A DNA stretch of 64,000 bases from NCBI RefSeq assembly GCF_042853465.1, contig NZ_AP031497.1, forward strand, positions 2,046,001 through 2,110,000, read 5' to 3'. A model generated the notes under the pieces. That model had not been told where the DNA came from and made no database searches. It was given only the letters and a program-made list of their open reading frames with translations. Both the position numbers and the translations under genes were made by a program. The stretch is from Simiduia litorea (GTDB taxonomy: Bacteria > Pseudomonadota > Gammaproteobacteria > Pseudomonadales > Cellvibrionaceae). Shown one piece after another: positions 8,485 to 16,012 of this stretch. Positions within the stretch are counted from its first letter, which is position 1, and each line of letters starts with the position of its first letter.

Positions 8485-9084
8485 ATGCTCAAACAGCTCA
8501 GTTCTGCAATTCAGCAATTTGATTACGCGCTAGACGGTCCGGGTGCCTACAGTAAGCAGGCGGCCGTGCTCATGGCGATTACTGATGAAGCTGCGCCACA
8601 AGTGGTGCTGACCTTGCGCTCCTCTGAGTTGAAGCGGCATTCCGGTGAAGTATCTTTTCCTGGAGGGTGGTGGGACGCGACCGATAAGAGTCTGGTTCAT
8701 ACCGCGCTACGGGAGGCGCAGGAGGAGATCGATCTTTGTCCGACCAAGGTCGAGTTATTGGGTAATTGGCGCTCCCGTTATGCCCGCGGTGGCGTGCGCG
8801 TGCAACCTGTGATCGGTGTTATTGCGCCAGACATTGTCCTAACCCCAAATCCTGGCGAGCTAGAAGCGGTTTTTAAAGTGCCGCTGGCTTTTTTTCTGCA
8901 AGATAGGCGCGCGCGCACCGATGTCTTTACCCATGAAGGTAAGGAGCACTGGGTGCCGGCCTACGAATTCGAAGGCTTCGAAATTTGGGGCTTTACCGCC
9001 GGCATTATCATCGACGTATTAAATTCAACGCTGGGGGCGGGTATAGCGAAAGCCCATGACTCAGCGCCATTGCGCCATTACTGA
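8485..9084 (+). CDS. nudL: CoA pyrophosphatase-like Nudix hydrolase
   Basis: A 199-residue Nudix protein of the NudL/PCD1 group, which in known members cleaves coenzyme A to phosphopantetheine and 3',5'-ADP. Features: the CoA-Nudix signature LRSSELKRHSGEVSFPGG directly before a Nudix box with ALREAQEEIDL (about residues 46-91). A later ARGGVRVQPVIGVI segment is typical of the family. It is the first gene of a run with the carbonic anhydrase-like gene, 12 bases downstream. Substrate specificity is inferred. Confidence 0.88.
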   Translation: MLKQLSSAIQQFDYALDGPGAYSKQAAVLMAITDEAAPQVVLTLRSSELKRHSGEVSFPGGWWDATDKSLVHTALREAQEEIDLCPTKVELLGNWRSRYARGGVRVQPVIGVIAPDIVLTPNPGELEAVFKVPLAFFLQDRRARTDVFTHEGKEHWVPAYEFEGFEIWGFTAGIIIDVLNSTLGAGIAKAHDSAPLRHY

Positions 9085-9096
9085 GGGAAGTTTGGT

Positions 9097-9627
9097 ATGA
9101 CTTTTTACCGATTGGGTGATAAACAGCCCCGGCTTGAAGGCGAGGGGCATTTCATTGCAGATAGTGCCAATTTAATTGGCGAGGTCATTGTTAAAGCGGG
9201 TGCCAGTGTTTGGTTTAATGCAGTTATCCGCGCAGACAATGCGCCCATAGAAGTTGGCGTTAGATCTAATGTGCAAGATGGGGCGGTTTTACACACCGAC
9301 CCAGGGCTAAAGCTTACTATTGGGGCGGGCGTGACTATTGGTCACAATGCCATGCTGCATGGCTGTACGGTCGGTGACAATTCCCTGATAGGTATAGGTG
9401 CGGTGGTGCTGAATCATGCCGTGATTGGTCGTAATTGTATTGTTGGTGCCAATGCCCTGGTGACAGAGCGTATGGAAATACCCGATAACAGTCTGGTGCT
9501 TGGCAGCCCCGCCAAAGTGATCAAGCAGTTGGATTTTGCGGTTGAAGACGTGTTGGCCGCCAGTGCTGATGTATACGAGAAGCATGCTGCACGCTACAGT
9601 CAAGCGTTAGTTAAGGTAGAGCTGTGA
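9097..9627 (+). CDS. Gamma-class carbonic anhydrase family protein (YrdA type)
   Basis: A 176-residue left-handed beta-helix hexapeptide-repeat protein. Repeats run from about residue 18 to 135. The zinc-ligand histidines of the gamma carbonic anhydrase family are visible in AVLHTDPG and in VTIGHNAMLHGCTVGDNSLI. A C-terminal helix follows. In this family the protein is a trimer; many bacterial members show weak or no measured carbonic anhydrase activity, so the activity is uncertain. The stop overlaps the next start by four bases (GTGA). Confidence 0.9.
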   Translation: MTFYRLGDKQPRLEGEGHFIADSANLIGEVIVKAGASVWFNAVIRADNAPIEVGVRSNVQDGAVLHTDPGLKLTIGAGVTIGHNAMLHGCTVGDNSLIGIGAVVLNHAVIGRNCIVGANALVTERMEIPDNSLVLGSPAKVIKQLDFAVEDVLAASADVYEKHAARYSQALVKVEL

Positions 9628-9827
9628 GTTCTCATCCCGTTAAAAATATTCAGCGTGTCAAATCGCCGTGTACTTCAGTATGCGCACTGAATGAAGACGA
9701 TATATGTGTGGGTTGTTATCGTTCGGCGATGGAGATTAGTCGCTGGGGTCGCATGAGTGCTGAGGAGCAGCAGTTGGTGGTTGAGCTGGCTGCAGAACGA
9801 AGAAAATCAGACAATCCTTTCGCCTAG
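9624..9827 (+). CDS. DUF1289 small cysteine-motif protein
   Basis: A 67-residue protein of the DUF1289 family. Four cysteines in C-x3-C-x7-C-x2-C spacing (SPCTSVCALNEDDICVGCYR) probably bind a metal, followed by the family's WGRMSAEEQ stretch. It starts with GTG, overlapping the carbonic anhydrase-like stop by four bases, so translation is likely coupled. The function is unknown. Confidence 0.85.
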   Translation: MSSHPVKNIQRVKSPCTSVCALNEDDICVGCYRSAMEISRWGRMSAEEQQLVVELAAERRKSDNPFA

Positions 9828-9859
9828 GGCCGAGTTGTGTGCACCTCGGTCCTGACTGT
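9826..9859 (+). terminator. Possible terminator between convergent genes
   Basis: A 9-bp stem (AGGGCCGAG / CTCGGTCCT with one G-T pair, 9826-9834 and 9845-9853) starts within the DUF1289 stop codon region. It is followed by a mixed but T-rich tract rather than a clean T run. Confidence 0.45.
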
Positions 9860-9863
9860 TATT

Positions 9864-11147
9864 TTATTCTTCGTTATCCAGTTCTAGTCGCGTAGCCTTT
9901 ACCTTTTCGATCATTTTGCTAGATGTCTCGATTATTTCGAATCGATAATTTTTCAAGGTCAGGCTCATCGCTGTTTCTGGCACTCCTTGAAAGGTGTCTA
10001 CCAGTAAGCCGTTAACGGTTTTCGCTTCGTCGGTGGGAAGGTCCCACTCCAGCTCCCGATTTACATCGCGGATAGATGTGCTGCCGTCAATAATGAACCA
10101 TCCGTCACCAATGGCGGTAATCTCTTCATCCACACTACCGGCATTGTTGGTAGTGAAATCGCCAACAATTTCTTCGAGTAGATCTTCGAGCGTGATAATG
10201 CCCTGTACGTCGCCGTATTCATCGACAACGAATGCCATGCGGCGCTTTTCTTTTTGATAGTGCAATAACTGTGTGTGCAGGGCAGTGGACTCGGGCACAA
10301 AGTAGGGCTTGCGACAGAAGCGTCGAATATCAGCGTGGGTAATGGTGGAGTCATCGCCAAAAATAAAGCGCGCCGCATTGCGTAGATGTAAGGTGCCGAC
10401 CACATTGTTAATGTCGCCTTCGTACACCGGCAGGCGGGTGTATTCGCTGGTGCGAATTTGTTGTAGCAGGGTGACGACATCGTCTTCTAAATTTAGCCCG
10501 ACGACTTCATTGCGCGGCACCATAATATCCTCGACCGTGGCTTTGCCAAGATCGAGTACGTTTAGCAGCATACCTTGGTGCTGGTCTGGAATTAGATCCC
10601 CAGCTTCATCCACAACCGTGCGCAGTTCATCGGGGTGAAGATGTTCGTTGGTGTTGTGCGCCGTGGGGTTTACACCCAGTAGACGTGCCAGCCCATTTGA
10701 TACGACGTTTACCAGAAGCACGATGGGATGAAATATGATTAGCAGTGGTTTGAGTATGAGTGTGGCTGGAAATGCGATGCGCTCTGGGTGTAAGGCGGCA
10801 ATAGTTTTTGGTGTCACTTCAGCAAACACCAACAACGTTAAGGTGAGCAGAATACCAGCAATAGCGACACCTATGTCGCCGTACAGTCGGATGGCAATAA
10901 CGGTTGCGATCGATGACGCCAGTACGTTAACTAAATTGTTGCCGATTAATATAACGCCAATTAATCGATCTGGTCGCGCCAGTAACTCTGAGGCGCGAGT
11001 GGCGCCAGCGTGCTTCTTATTAACCAGATGTTTCAGGCGATAGCGATTCAGGGACATCATCCCTGTTTCAGACGAGGAGAAAAACGCAGAAAGGATTATC
11101 AAACCAGCCAAGCTTGAAAACAGCAGGCTCAAAGGTATGTCGTTCAA
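9864..11147 (-). CDS. CNNM/CorC family membrane protein (HlyC/CorC, YfjD type)
   Basis: A 427-residue inner-membrane protein. The DUF21/CNNM transmembrane domain covers about residues 1-190 (FFSSSETGMMSLNRYRLKHL near the start is the family signature). A CBS-domain pair covers about 195-330 (DIMVPRNEV, then MAFVVDEYGDVQGIITLEDLLEEIVG), and a C-terminal transporter-associated domain covers about 345-425. Related proteins take part in magnesium and cobalt efflux or homeostasis. It is convergent with the DUF1289 gene. It lies downstream of the ypjD-like gene on the same strand, 109 bases away. Confidence 0.9.
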   Translation of the reverse strand: MNDIPLSLLFSSLAGLIILSAFFSSSETGMMSLNRYRLKHLVNKKHAGATRASELLARPDRLIGVILIGNNLVNVLASSIATVIAIRLYGDIGVAIAGILLTLTLLVFAEVTPKTIAALHPERIAFPATLILKPLLIIFHPIVLLVNVVSNGLARLLGVNPTAHNTNEHLHPDELRTVVDEAGDLIPDQHQGMLLNVLDLGKATVEDIMVPRNEVVGLNLEDDVVTLLQQIRTSEYTRLPVYEGDINNVVGTLHLRNAARFIFGDDSTITHADIRRFCRKPYFVPESTALHTQLLHYQKEKRRMAFVVDEYGDVQGIITLEDLLEEIVGDFTTNNAGSVDEEITAIGDGWFIIDGSTSIRDVNRELEWDLPTDEAKTVNGLLVDTFQGVPETAMSLTLKNYRFEIIETSSKMIEKVKATRLELDNEE

Positions 11148-11256
11148 CTAGGGTTGTTCTCTATGACGGTAAGCGGCGTATCTTGCAATAGATGGAGCCG
11201 CATGGCAAATGTAATATGTTTCAGTGTGTTTTGGTCTTTAGCTATAGGCTTTGGGA

Positions 11257-12057
11257 CTAATGAATTTGTAGTACCAACTCCAATACAAATTTGCTGCCGA
11301 AAAAGGCCAGCATGAGCGCGGCAAAACCGCCGAGGGTAAAGCGAATGGCCGTGTTGCCGCGCCAGCCCAGCCAGTGTCTGCCGGCTAAGAGTGCCGCGTA
11401 GATCAGCCAAGCAATGATCGAGAAGACGGTTTTATGTACCAAATGCTGGGCAAACATATCCTCGATAAAGCCGATGCCCGTGATAATTGAGGCAGACAGT
11501 ATCAAAAAGCCTAGCCAGAGCAGCTCGAAAAGGAGTGCTTCCATGGTTTGCACCGGCGGCAGAAATTTAATCGAGCCGCTGGTCTGATGGTGTCTTAATT
11601 GGTGCGTTTGACGGGCTAACAGCAACGCCTGCGCTGTGGCGATGGTTAAAAAGCTGTAGGCGAGCAGGGATAGAATCACGTGCAGTGCCAAGCCTTCGTT
11701 AAGCTTCGAGTACTGTTGTGATTGGAGTGTGGTCAACAGCAGGCCTGTGCAAAGCACGGCAATAGGCATGAAGAGTATATAAAGAGTGTGTAGTGGTTTG
11801 CGTAGGCCTGACACTAAAAGTAGGGTATTCATCGTCGCCGACACTAGGCTGGCGGTCGCGAAGAAGCTGAAATTAATACCCTCGTTGGATACCAGAATTG
11901 GGTAGAGACCGGCCCAATGAAAAGCTACCGCTGTGATCGCTAAGGCGTTAAGCCATGGCCCAGCAATAGGCTTTTGGTGTCGGATTAAAGTAATCAGGTA
12001 CCCAGTGGCCGCTACATAAACGGCTATCGCGGCCAGATTTAATACTAACGCGTACAT
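11257..12057 (-). CDS. YpjD-like cytochrome c assembly family membrane protein
   Basis: A 266-residue integral membrane protein with about eight hydrophobic segments. It belongs to the CcsA/YpjD branch of the cytochrome c assembly family. Visible features are the N-terminal LAAIAVYVAATGYLI helix, histidines at helix ends (FHWAGLY, LALHVILSLLAYSF, HKTVFSIIAWLIYA) as heme-handling family members have, and the RHWLGWRG segment near the end. In Pseudomonas-like genomes this gene is typically divergent from ffh, as here. The precise role of YpjD is not established. Confidence 0.85.
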   Translation of the reverse strand: MYALVLNLAAIAVYVAATGYLITLIRHQKPIAGPWLNALAITAVAFHWAGLYPILVSNEGINFSFFATASLVSATMNTLLLVSGLRKPLHTLYILFMPIAVLCTGLLLTTLQSQQYSKLNEGLALHVILSLLAYSFLTIATAQALLLARQTHQLRHHQTSGSIKFLPPVQTMEALLFELLWLGFLILSASIITGIGFIEDMFAQHLVHKTVFSIIAWLIYAALLAGRHWLGWRGNTAIRFTLGGFAALMLAFFGSKFVLELVLQIH

Positions 12058-12157
12058 AGGAAGTCCATTTTACCTGTCAAACCAAGCCTCTAGGGGATCG
12101 GCAGTGTGTCACAGCAGCGTCAAAATTTGAAGATTTAGTCTTCGTTGCAGTCTCAAC

Positions 12158-12187
12158 TTGGGCTAGTGCCGTTGCTTGGGATATACT
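12158..12187 (+). promoter_or_regulatory. Candidate promoter for ffh
   Basis: TTGGGC (12158-12163) and TATACT (12182-12187) are 18 bases apart, about 64 bases ahead of the ffh ATG. The -10 is good and the -35 poor. Confidence 0.35.
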
Positions 12188-12250
12188 GCCGGCCTTTTTA
12201 AAGATGATGGCATGGGCGCCGTCATCCCGCACCGGATTAAGATCAGTACG

Positions 12251-13630
12251 ATGTTTGATAATCTAACCGAACGACTTTCTAAATCGCTGCGTACCATTAC
12301 CGGTAAGGCGCGGCTAACTGACGACAACATCAAAGATACGTTGCGCGAAGTGCGCAAAGCGCTGTTAGAGGCGGATGTTGCTTTGGCTGTGGTGAAAACC
12401 TTCGTGGAGCGGGTGCGCAAGCGTGCCGTTGGTGTCGAGGTCGCACGGTCGCTGAATCCTGGTCAACAATTCCTAAAAATTGTCCAGGCTGAGCTGGTCG
12501 ACTTGATGGGGCAGGCCAACGAGAGCCTGAATCTCGCGCAGCAGCCGCCCGCTGTTGTATTAATGGCAGGTCTGCAAGGTGCGGGTAAAACCACCTCAGT
12601 GGCGAAGTTGTCGCGCTTTTTGAAGGAGCGTCAAAAGAAAAAAGTCTTAGTGGTTAGTGCGGATATCTACCGCCCAGCTGCCATTAAGCAGCTTGAGACG
12701 CTCGCTACAGAGGTGGGTGTTGAATTCTTCCCGTCGACGAGCGAACAAAAGCCCATTGATATTGCTCAAGCGGCTATCGCCCACGCCAAGAAGCAGTTTT
12801 GCGATGTGGTGATTGTCGACACCGCCGGCCGTTTGCACATTGACGACGCCTTGATGGAAGAGATTAAGGGGTTGCATAAGGCTATTAACCCGATCGAAAC
12901 CCTCTTTGTTATCGACGCTATGATTGGCCAAGATGCGGTAAATACTGCGCAAGCCTTCAATGAGGCCTTGCCCTTAACGGGTATCATTCTAACCAAGGCC
13001 GACGGCGATGCCCGCGGCGGTGCGGCGCTTTCCGTGCGCGAAGTGACCGGCAAGCCCATTAAGTTTTTAGGTGTGGGCGAAAAAGTTGACGCCTTAGAGC
13101 CCTTCCATCCCGATCGTATTGCCTCGCGCATTCTAGGTATGGGCGACCTGATGTCGCTTATCGAGCAGGCCGAGCAAACCATCGATAAAGCCAAAGCTGA
13201 AAAGCTGATGAATAAGGTCAGCAAAGGCAAAGGCTTCGATCTTGAAGATCTACGGGACCAGCTTCAACAAATGCAAAACATGGGCGGCTTAGGCTCCATG
13301 TTGGAGAAAATGCCTGGCATGGGTAATGTGGCGCAAATGGCGCAACAAGCCGATATGTCTAAGCAGTTTAAACAAATGGATGCCATTATCAGCTCCATGA
13401 CACCCCAAGAGCGACGTGACCCAGATATTCTCAGTGGTTCGCGCAAGCGCCGTATTACCATGGGATCTGGCACCCAAATTCAGGATTTGAATCGTCTTTT
13501 AAAGCAGCATAAGCAGATGTCGAAGATGATGAAAAAAATGAAGGGCGGTGGCATGACCAAGATGATGCGTGGTCTAGGCGGCATGATGCCAGGCGGAATG
13601 GGTGGTCTGCCTCCGGGCGGTATGCGTTAA
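12251..13630 (+). CDS. ffh: Signal recognition particle protein Ffh
   Basis: A 459-residue SRP54 protein that binds 4.5S RNA and signal sequences and delivers ribosomes to FtsY at the membrane. Domain order: N domain (1-90, MFDNLTERLSKSLRTITGKA), GTPase G domain (GLQGAGKTTSVAKL, DTAGRLHIDD, TKADGDARGG) and a Met-rich M domain from about 300 (MPGMGNVAQMAQQ, RKRRITMGSGTQIQDLNRL). The ATG at 12251 matches the family N-terminus; the open frame upstream from 12176 is leader. It ends in a very Met/Gly-rich tail. It is separated by 207 bases from rpsP. Confidence 0.97.
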   Translation: MFDNLTERLSKSLRTITGKARLTDDNIKDTLREVRKALLEADVALAVVKTFVERVRKRAVGVEVARSLNPGQQFLKIVQAELVDLMGQANESLNLAQQPPAVVLMAGLQGAGKTTSVAKLSRFLKERQKKKVLVVSADIYRPAAIKQLETLATEVGVEFFPSTSEQKPIDIAQAAIAHAKKQFCDVVIVDTAGRLHIDDALMEEIKGLHKAINPIETLFVIDAMIGQDAVNTAQAFNEALPLTGIILTKADGDARGGAALSVREVTGKPIKFLGVGEKVDALEPFHPDRIASRILGMGDLMSLIEQAEQTIDKAKAEKLMNKVSKGKGFDLEDLRDQLQQMQNMGGLGSMLEKMPGMGNVAQMAQQADMSKQFKQMDAIISSMTPQERRDPDILSGSRKRRITMGSGTQIQDLNRLLKQHKQMSKMMKKMKGGGMTKMMRGLGGMMPGGMGGLPPGGMR

Positions 13631-13639
13631 CCAATTTAC

Positions 13640-13663
13640 TGGTACTTTTGCGAAAAAGTACCA
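13640..13663. repeat. Perfect hairpin after ffh without a T tract
   Basis: Ten-base arms (TGGTACTTTT / AAAAGTACCA) flank a four-base GCGA loop, a GNRA-type tetraloop in RNA. On the + strand it is followed by A, not T, so it is not a standard terminator. It may stabilise the ffh mRNA end. Confidence 0.6.
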
Positions 13664-13837
13664 AAAAAGCGGTATTTAAGGCGGCAATAACGGATATGGC
13701 AGTCGTTTTAGCCTATACAGGTAGTTTTTTTTGCCCTAAAATACCGCGCCTTTCGCAGGCCTGTGTCTGCAAACTTGCTAGATGTAGTGGTGCAGGCATA
13801 ACGCAGGCACAAATTTAACAACAGGAAGAAGACTTAC

Positions 13838-14086
13838 ATGGTAAGCATTCGTTTATCTCGTGGTGGCTCTAAGAAGCGCCCATTCTATCATTTGACAGTA
13901 ACCAACAGCCGCAATGCACGTGACGGCCGTTACCTTGAGCGCGTAGGTTTCTTTAACCCTTCAGCGCGTGGTCAAGAAGAGCGTCTGCGTGTAAACCAAG
14001 AGCGCGTACAGCACTGGGTTGATTTGGGTGCTCAGGTTAGCGATCGCGTTGCTAGCTTGTTGAAAGAAGCCACTAAAGCGGCTTAA
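13838..14086 (+). CDS. rpsP: 30S ribosomal protein S16
   Basis: An 82-residue S16 protein of the small ribosomal subunit. It starts with MVSIRLSRGGSKKRPFYHLTV, the typical N-terminus, and contains RDGRYLERVGFFNP. It is the first gene of the classical rpsP-rimM-trmD-rplS operon. The ATG has an AGGAAG site upstream. The 207-base gap before it holds a TAAAAT -10-like element near 13735, but no convincing full promoter. Confidence 0.98.
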   Translation: MVSIRLSRGGSKKRPFYHLTVTNSRNARDGRYLERVGFFNPSARGQEERLRVNQERVQHWVDLGAQVSDRVASLLKEATKAA

Positions 14087-14112
14087 TTGCACTCACTGAG
14101 GTACGACCGGCG

Positions 14113-14652
14113 ATGACCGATACAAGGTCTAATTTGATTGATGTTGGTCGTATTACCTCGGTATTCGGTATCAAGGGCTGGGTGAAAGTTCACTCGGATA
14201 CGGAACCGCCAGAAAACATCGTTGGCTACAAACCTTGGTGGTTGAAAACCCGCCACGGCGTAAAAGCGGTGGAAGTTGACGAGTTTCAAGCCCATGGCAA
14301 AGGTTTTATCGCCCACATCAAAGGTGTTGATGATCGCGATGCCGCAGAAGCACTGGCTAAGGTCACTATCAGTGTGGAGCGTGCTCAGTTGCCAGAGTTA
14401 GACAGCGAAGAGTATTACTGGCACCAGCTTGAAAATCTGCAGGTGATCAGTGTCTTCGGTGGCGCAGAGGTTGTATTTGGTCGGGTTAGCCATTTATTGG
14501 AAACCGGTGCCAATGACGTGTTGGTGGTGAAGCCAGACGCCGATAGCCTGGACGACAAAGAGCGTTTGGTGCCTTACGTGCCAGGCCAGTTCGTACAGAA
14601 AATTGATTTGGATGCGGGCAAAATTTGGGTCGATTGGGACCCAGAGTTTTAG
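14113..14652 (+). CDS. rimM: Ribosome maturation factor RimM
   Basis: A 179-residue 16S rRNA processing factor that assists assembly of the 30S head with S19. Visible: IDVGRITSVFGIKGWVKVHS at the N-terminus, then EEYYWHQLENLQV marking the start of the PRC-barrel domain (about 97-176), and VPYVPGQFVQKIDLDAGKI near the end. It lies 26 bases after rpsP and 6 bases before trmD, in the usual order. Confidence 0.97.
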   Translation: MTDTRSNLIDVGRITSVFGIKGWVKVHSDTEPPENIVGYKPWWLKTRHGVKAVEVDEFQAHGKGFIAHIKGVDDRDAAEALAKVTISVERAQLPELDSEEYYWHQLENLQVISVFGGAEVVFGRVSHLLETGANDVLVVKPDADSLDDKERLVPYVPGQFVQKIDLDAGKIWVDWDPEF

Positions 14653-14658
14653 CCGACA

Positions 14659-15537
14659 ATGTCTGAGTCAGCGGCTAACGCAGCGACAGTAGCAACATCG
14701 ACTAAAGCGCAAGATTCGGCTGATCCTAGGCTTAGGGCGCCGTTGAAAATTGCGTTGATAACCTTGTTCCCTGAGATGTTTCAGGCGGTCACCGACTACG
14801 GTGTTAGTGGGCGCGCTGTTAAGCAGGGTTTGCTAGAGGTGCGGTGTTGGAATCCGCGCGATTTCACCCAAGATCGTCATCAAACGGTGGACGCCAGACC
14901 TTATGGCGGTGGCCCCGGTATGGTGATGATGATTCAACCATTGCGCGATGCAGTCACCGCCGCAAGGTTTTGGACGGATGCTGAGGCGGGTGGTTCAAGC
15001 AACAAAACAGAGGTGGTGTACTTATCGCCTCAAGGTCGTCGGTTTAATCAGGCGGCGGCACAGAACTTCGCCCGCGAGGGTTGTGCCAACTTGATATTGA
15101 TTGCCGGTCGCTACGAAGGTGTCGACGAGCGCTTTATCGAGTTAGAAGTCGATAGTGAATGGTCCATTGGCGACTATGTGTTAAGCGGTGGTGAGTTAGG
15201 TGCGATGGTGATGTTAGACGCGATTACGCGACTCTTGCCCGGCGCTTTAGGTCATCAGCAATCGGCCGAGCAAGACAGCTTTACCGATGGTTTGCTTGAT
15301 TGCCCGCACTACACTAGACCCGAGACTTATCTCGATGACCAAACAGAATTAAAGGTACCAGCGGTGTTAGCCTCTGGTGACCATGCAAGAATCCGCCGCT
15401 GGCGGTTACAGCAAGCGCTAGGTAGAACCGCTCTGCGGCGCCCAGACTTGTTGCAAGGTAAGACCTTGACCGAGGAGCAGCAAAAGCTGCTGACGGACTT
15501 TCGTCGGGACCTCGAGGCGGAAAAAAACGTTAACTAA
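14659..15537 (+). CDS. trmD: tRNA (guanine-N1)-methyltransferase TrmD
   Basis: A SPOUT-class methyltransferase that makes m1G37 in tRNAs reading CNN codons. The core begins at KIALITLFPEMFQAVTDYG. Signature segments are DARPYGGGPGMVMM, IAGRYEGVDERF and the knot region IGDYVLSGGELGAM. With the first ATG the protein is 292 residues, about 30-40 longer than usual; the extra residues are Ala/Ser/Thr-rich and have no family match. A TTG just ahead of KIALITLF (14743) could be the true start, giving a normal length. The stop codon lies inside a strong hairpin (15519-15548). Confidence 0.95.
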   Translation: MSESAANAATVATSTKAQDSADPRLRAPLKIALITLFPEMFQAVTDYGVSGRAVKQGLLEVRCWNPRDFTQDRHQTVDARPYGGGPGMVMMIQPLRDAVTAARFWTDAEAGGSSNKTEVVYLSPQGRRFNQAAAQNFAREGCANLILIAGRYEGVDERFIELEVDSEWSIGDYVLSGGELGAMVMLDAITRLLPGALGHQQSAEQDSFTDGLLDCPHYTRPETYLDDQTELKVPAVLASGDHARIRRWRLQQALGRTALRRPDLLQGKTLTEEQQKLLTDFRRDLEAEKNVN

Positions 15538-15548
15538 CGTTTTTTTCC
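15519..15548 (+). terminator. Long perfect inverted repeat spanning the trmD stop
   Basis: Fourteen-base arms (GGAAAAAAACGTTA and its exact complement, 15519-15532 and 15535-15548) flank two bases. The descending arm contains seven consecutive T, so it looks like an intrinsic terminator or attenuator. It contains the trmD stop codon and lies upstream of rplS, which must still be expressed. Confidence 0.7.
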
Positions 15549-15591
15549 AATCTAGCTGTGAAGCTACACACTTGTTATTTCGGAGAACAAA

Positions 15592-15942
15592 ATGACTAAC
15601 AAGATTATCCAAGCCCTCGATAACGAACAGTTAAAGAAAGATGTACCTGCGTTCGCACCCGGTGATACCGTTGTGGTTCAGGTAAAAGTAACAGAAGGCG
15701 AGCGCAGCCGTTTACAGGCCTTTGAAGGTGTTGTAATTGGTAAGCGTAATCGTGGTCTGAACTCGGCATTCACCGTACGTAAGATTTCTTACGGCGTTGG
15801 TGTTGAGCGTACTTTCCAGTTGCATAGCCCGCTTGTTGATTCCGTATCTGTCAAGCGTCGTGGTGATGTGCGCCAGGCGAAACTCTACTACTTGCGTGAC
15901 TTGGCTGGTAAAGCTGCACGTATCAAAGAAAAACTTAACTAA
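15592..15942 (+). CDS. rplS: 50S ribosomal protein L19
   Basis: A 116-residue ribosomal protein at the 30S-50S interface. Recognisable segments: FAPGDTVVVQVKVTEGERSR, FEGVVIGKRNRGLNSAFTVR, and KLYYLRDLAGKAARIKEKL at the end. A CGGAGAA Shine-Dalgarno precedes the ATG. The leader also contains a small hairpin with a GTGA loop (15553-15566). It is the last gene of the trmD operon, and its stop codon is part of the following terminator stem. Confidence 0.98.
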   Translation: MTNKIIQALDNEQLKKDVPAFAPGDTVVVQVKVTEGERSRLQAFEGVVIGKRNRGLNSAFTVRKISYGVGVERTFQLHSPLVDSVSVKRRGDVRQAKLYYLRDLAGKAARIKEKLN

Positions 15943-15990
15943 GTTATTAGTTAAGTTTTTTCGAAAAGCCGGCTTAGTGCCGGCTTTTTT
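15932..15990 (+). terminator. Tandem terminators after rplS
   Basis: First hairpin: 11-bp arms AACTTAACTAA (15932-15942, containing the rplS stop) and TTAGTTAAGTT (15947-15957) with T to 15961. Second hairpin: AAAAGCCGGC (15964-15973) and GCCGGCTTTT (15979-15988) followed by more T. Two back-to-back terminators close the ribosomal operon. Confidence 0.9.
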
Positions 15991-16012
15991 GTGCTTGCAA
16001 CTTTAGTGTCCC

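Noticed and set aside
11144..11410. 88-residue open frame between the CorC-like and YpjD-like genes
   Set aside because: Mostly overlaps ypjD in another frame and has no family features.
12766..13230. 154-residue open frame on the minus strand inside ffh
   Set aside because: Antisense to conserved GTPase motifs; composition looks like codon shadow.
13640..13663. The hairpin after ffh as an intrinsic terminator
   Set aside because: It is followed by an A-rich, not T-rich, sequence on the transcribed strand.
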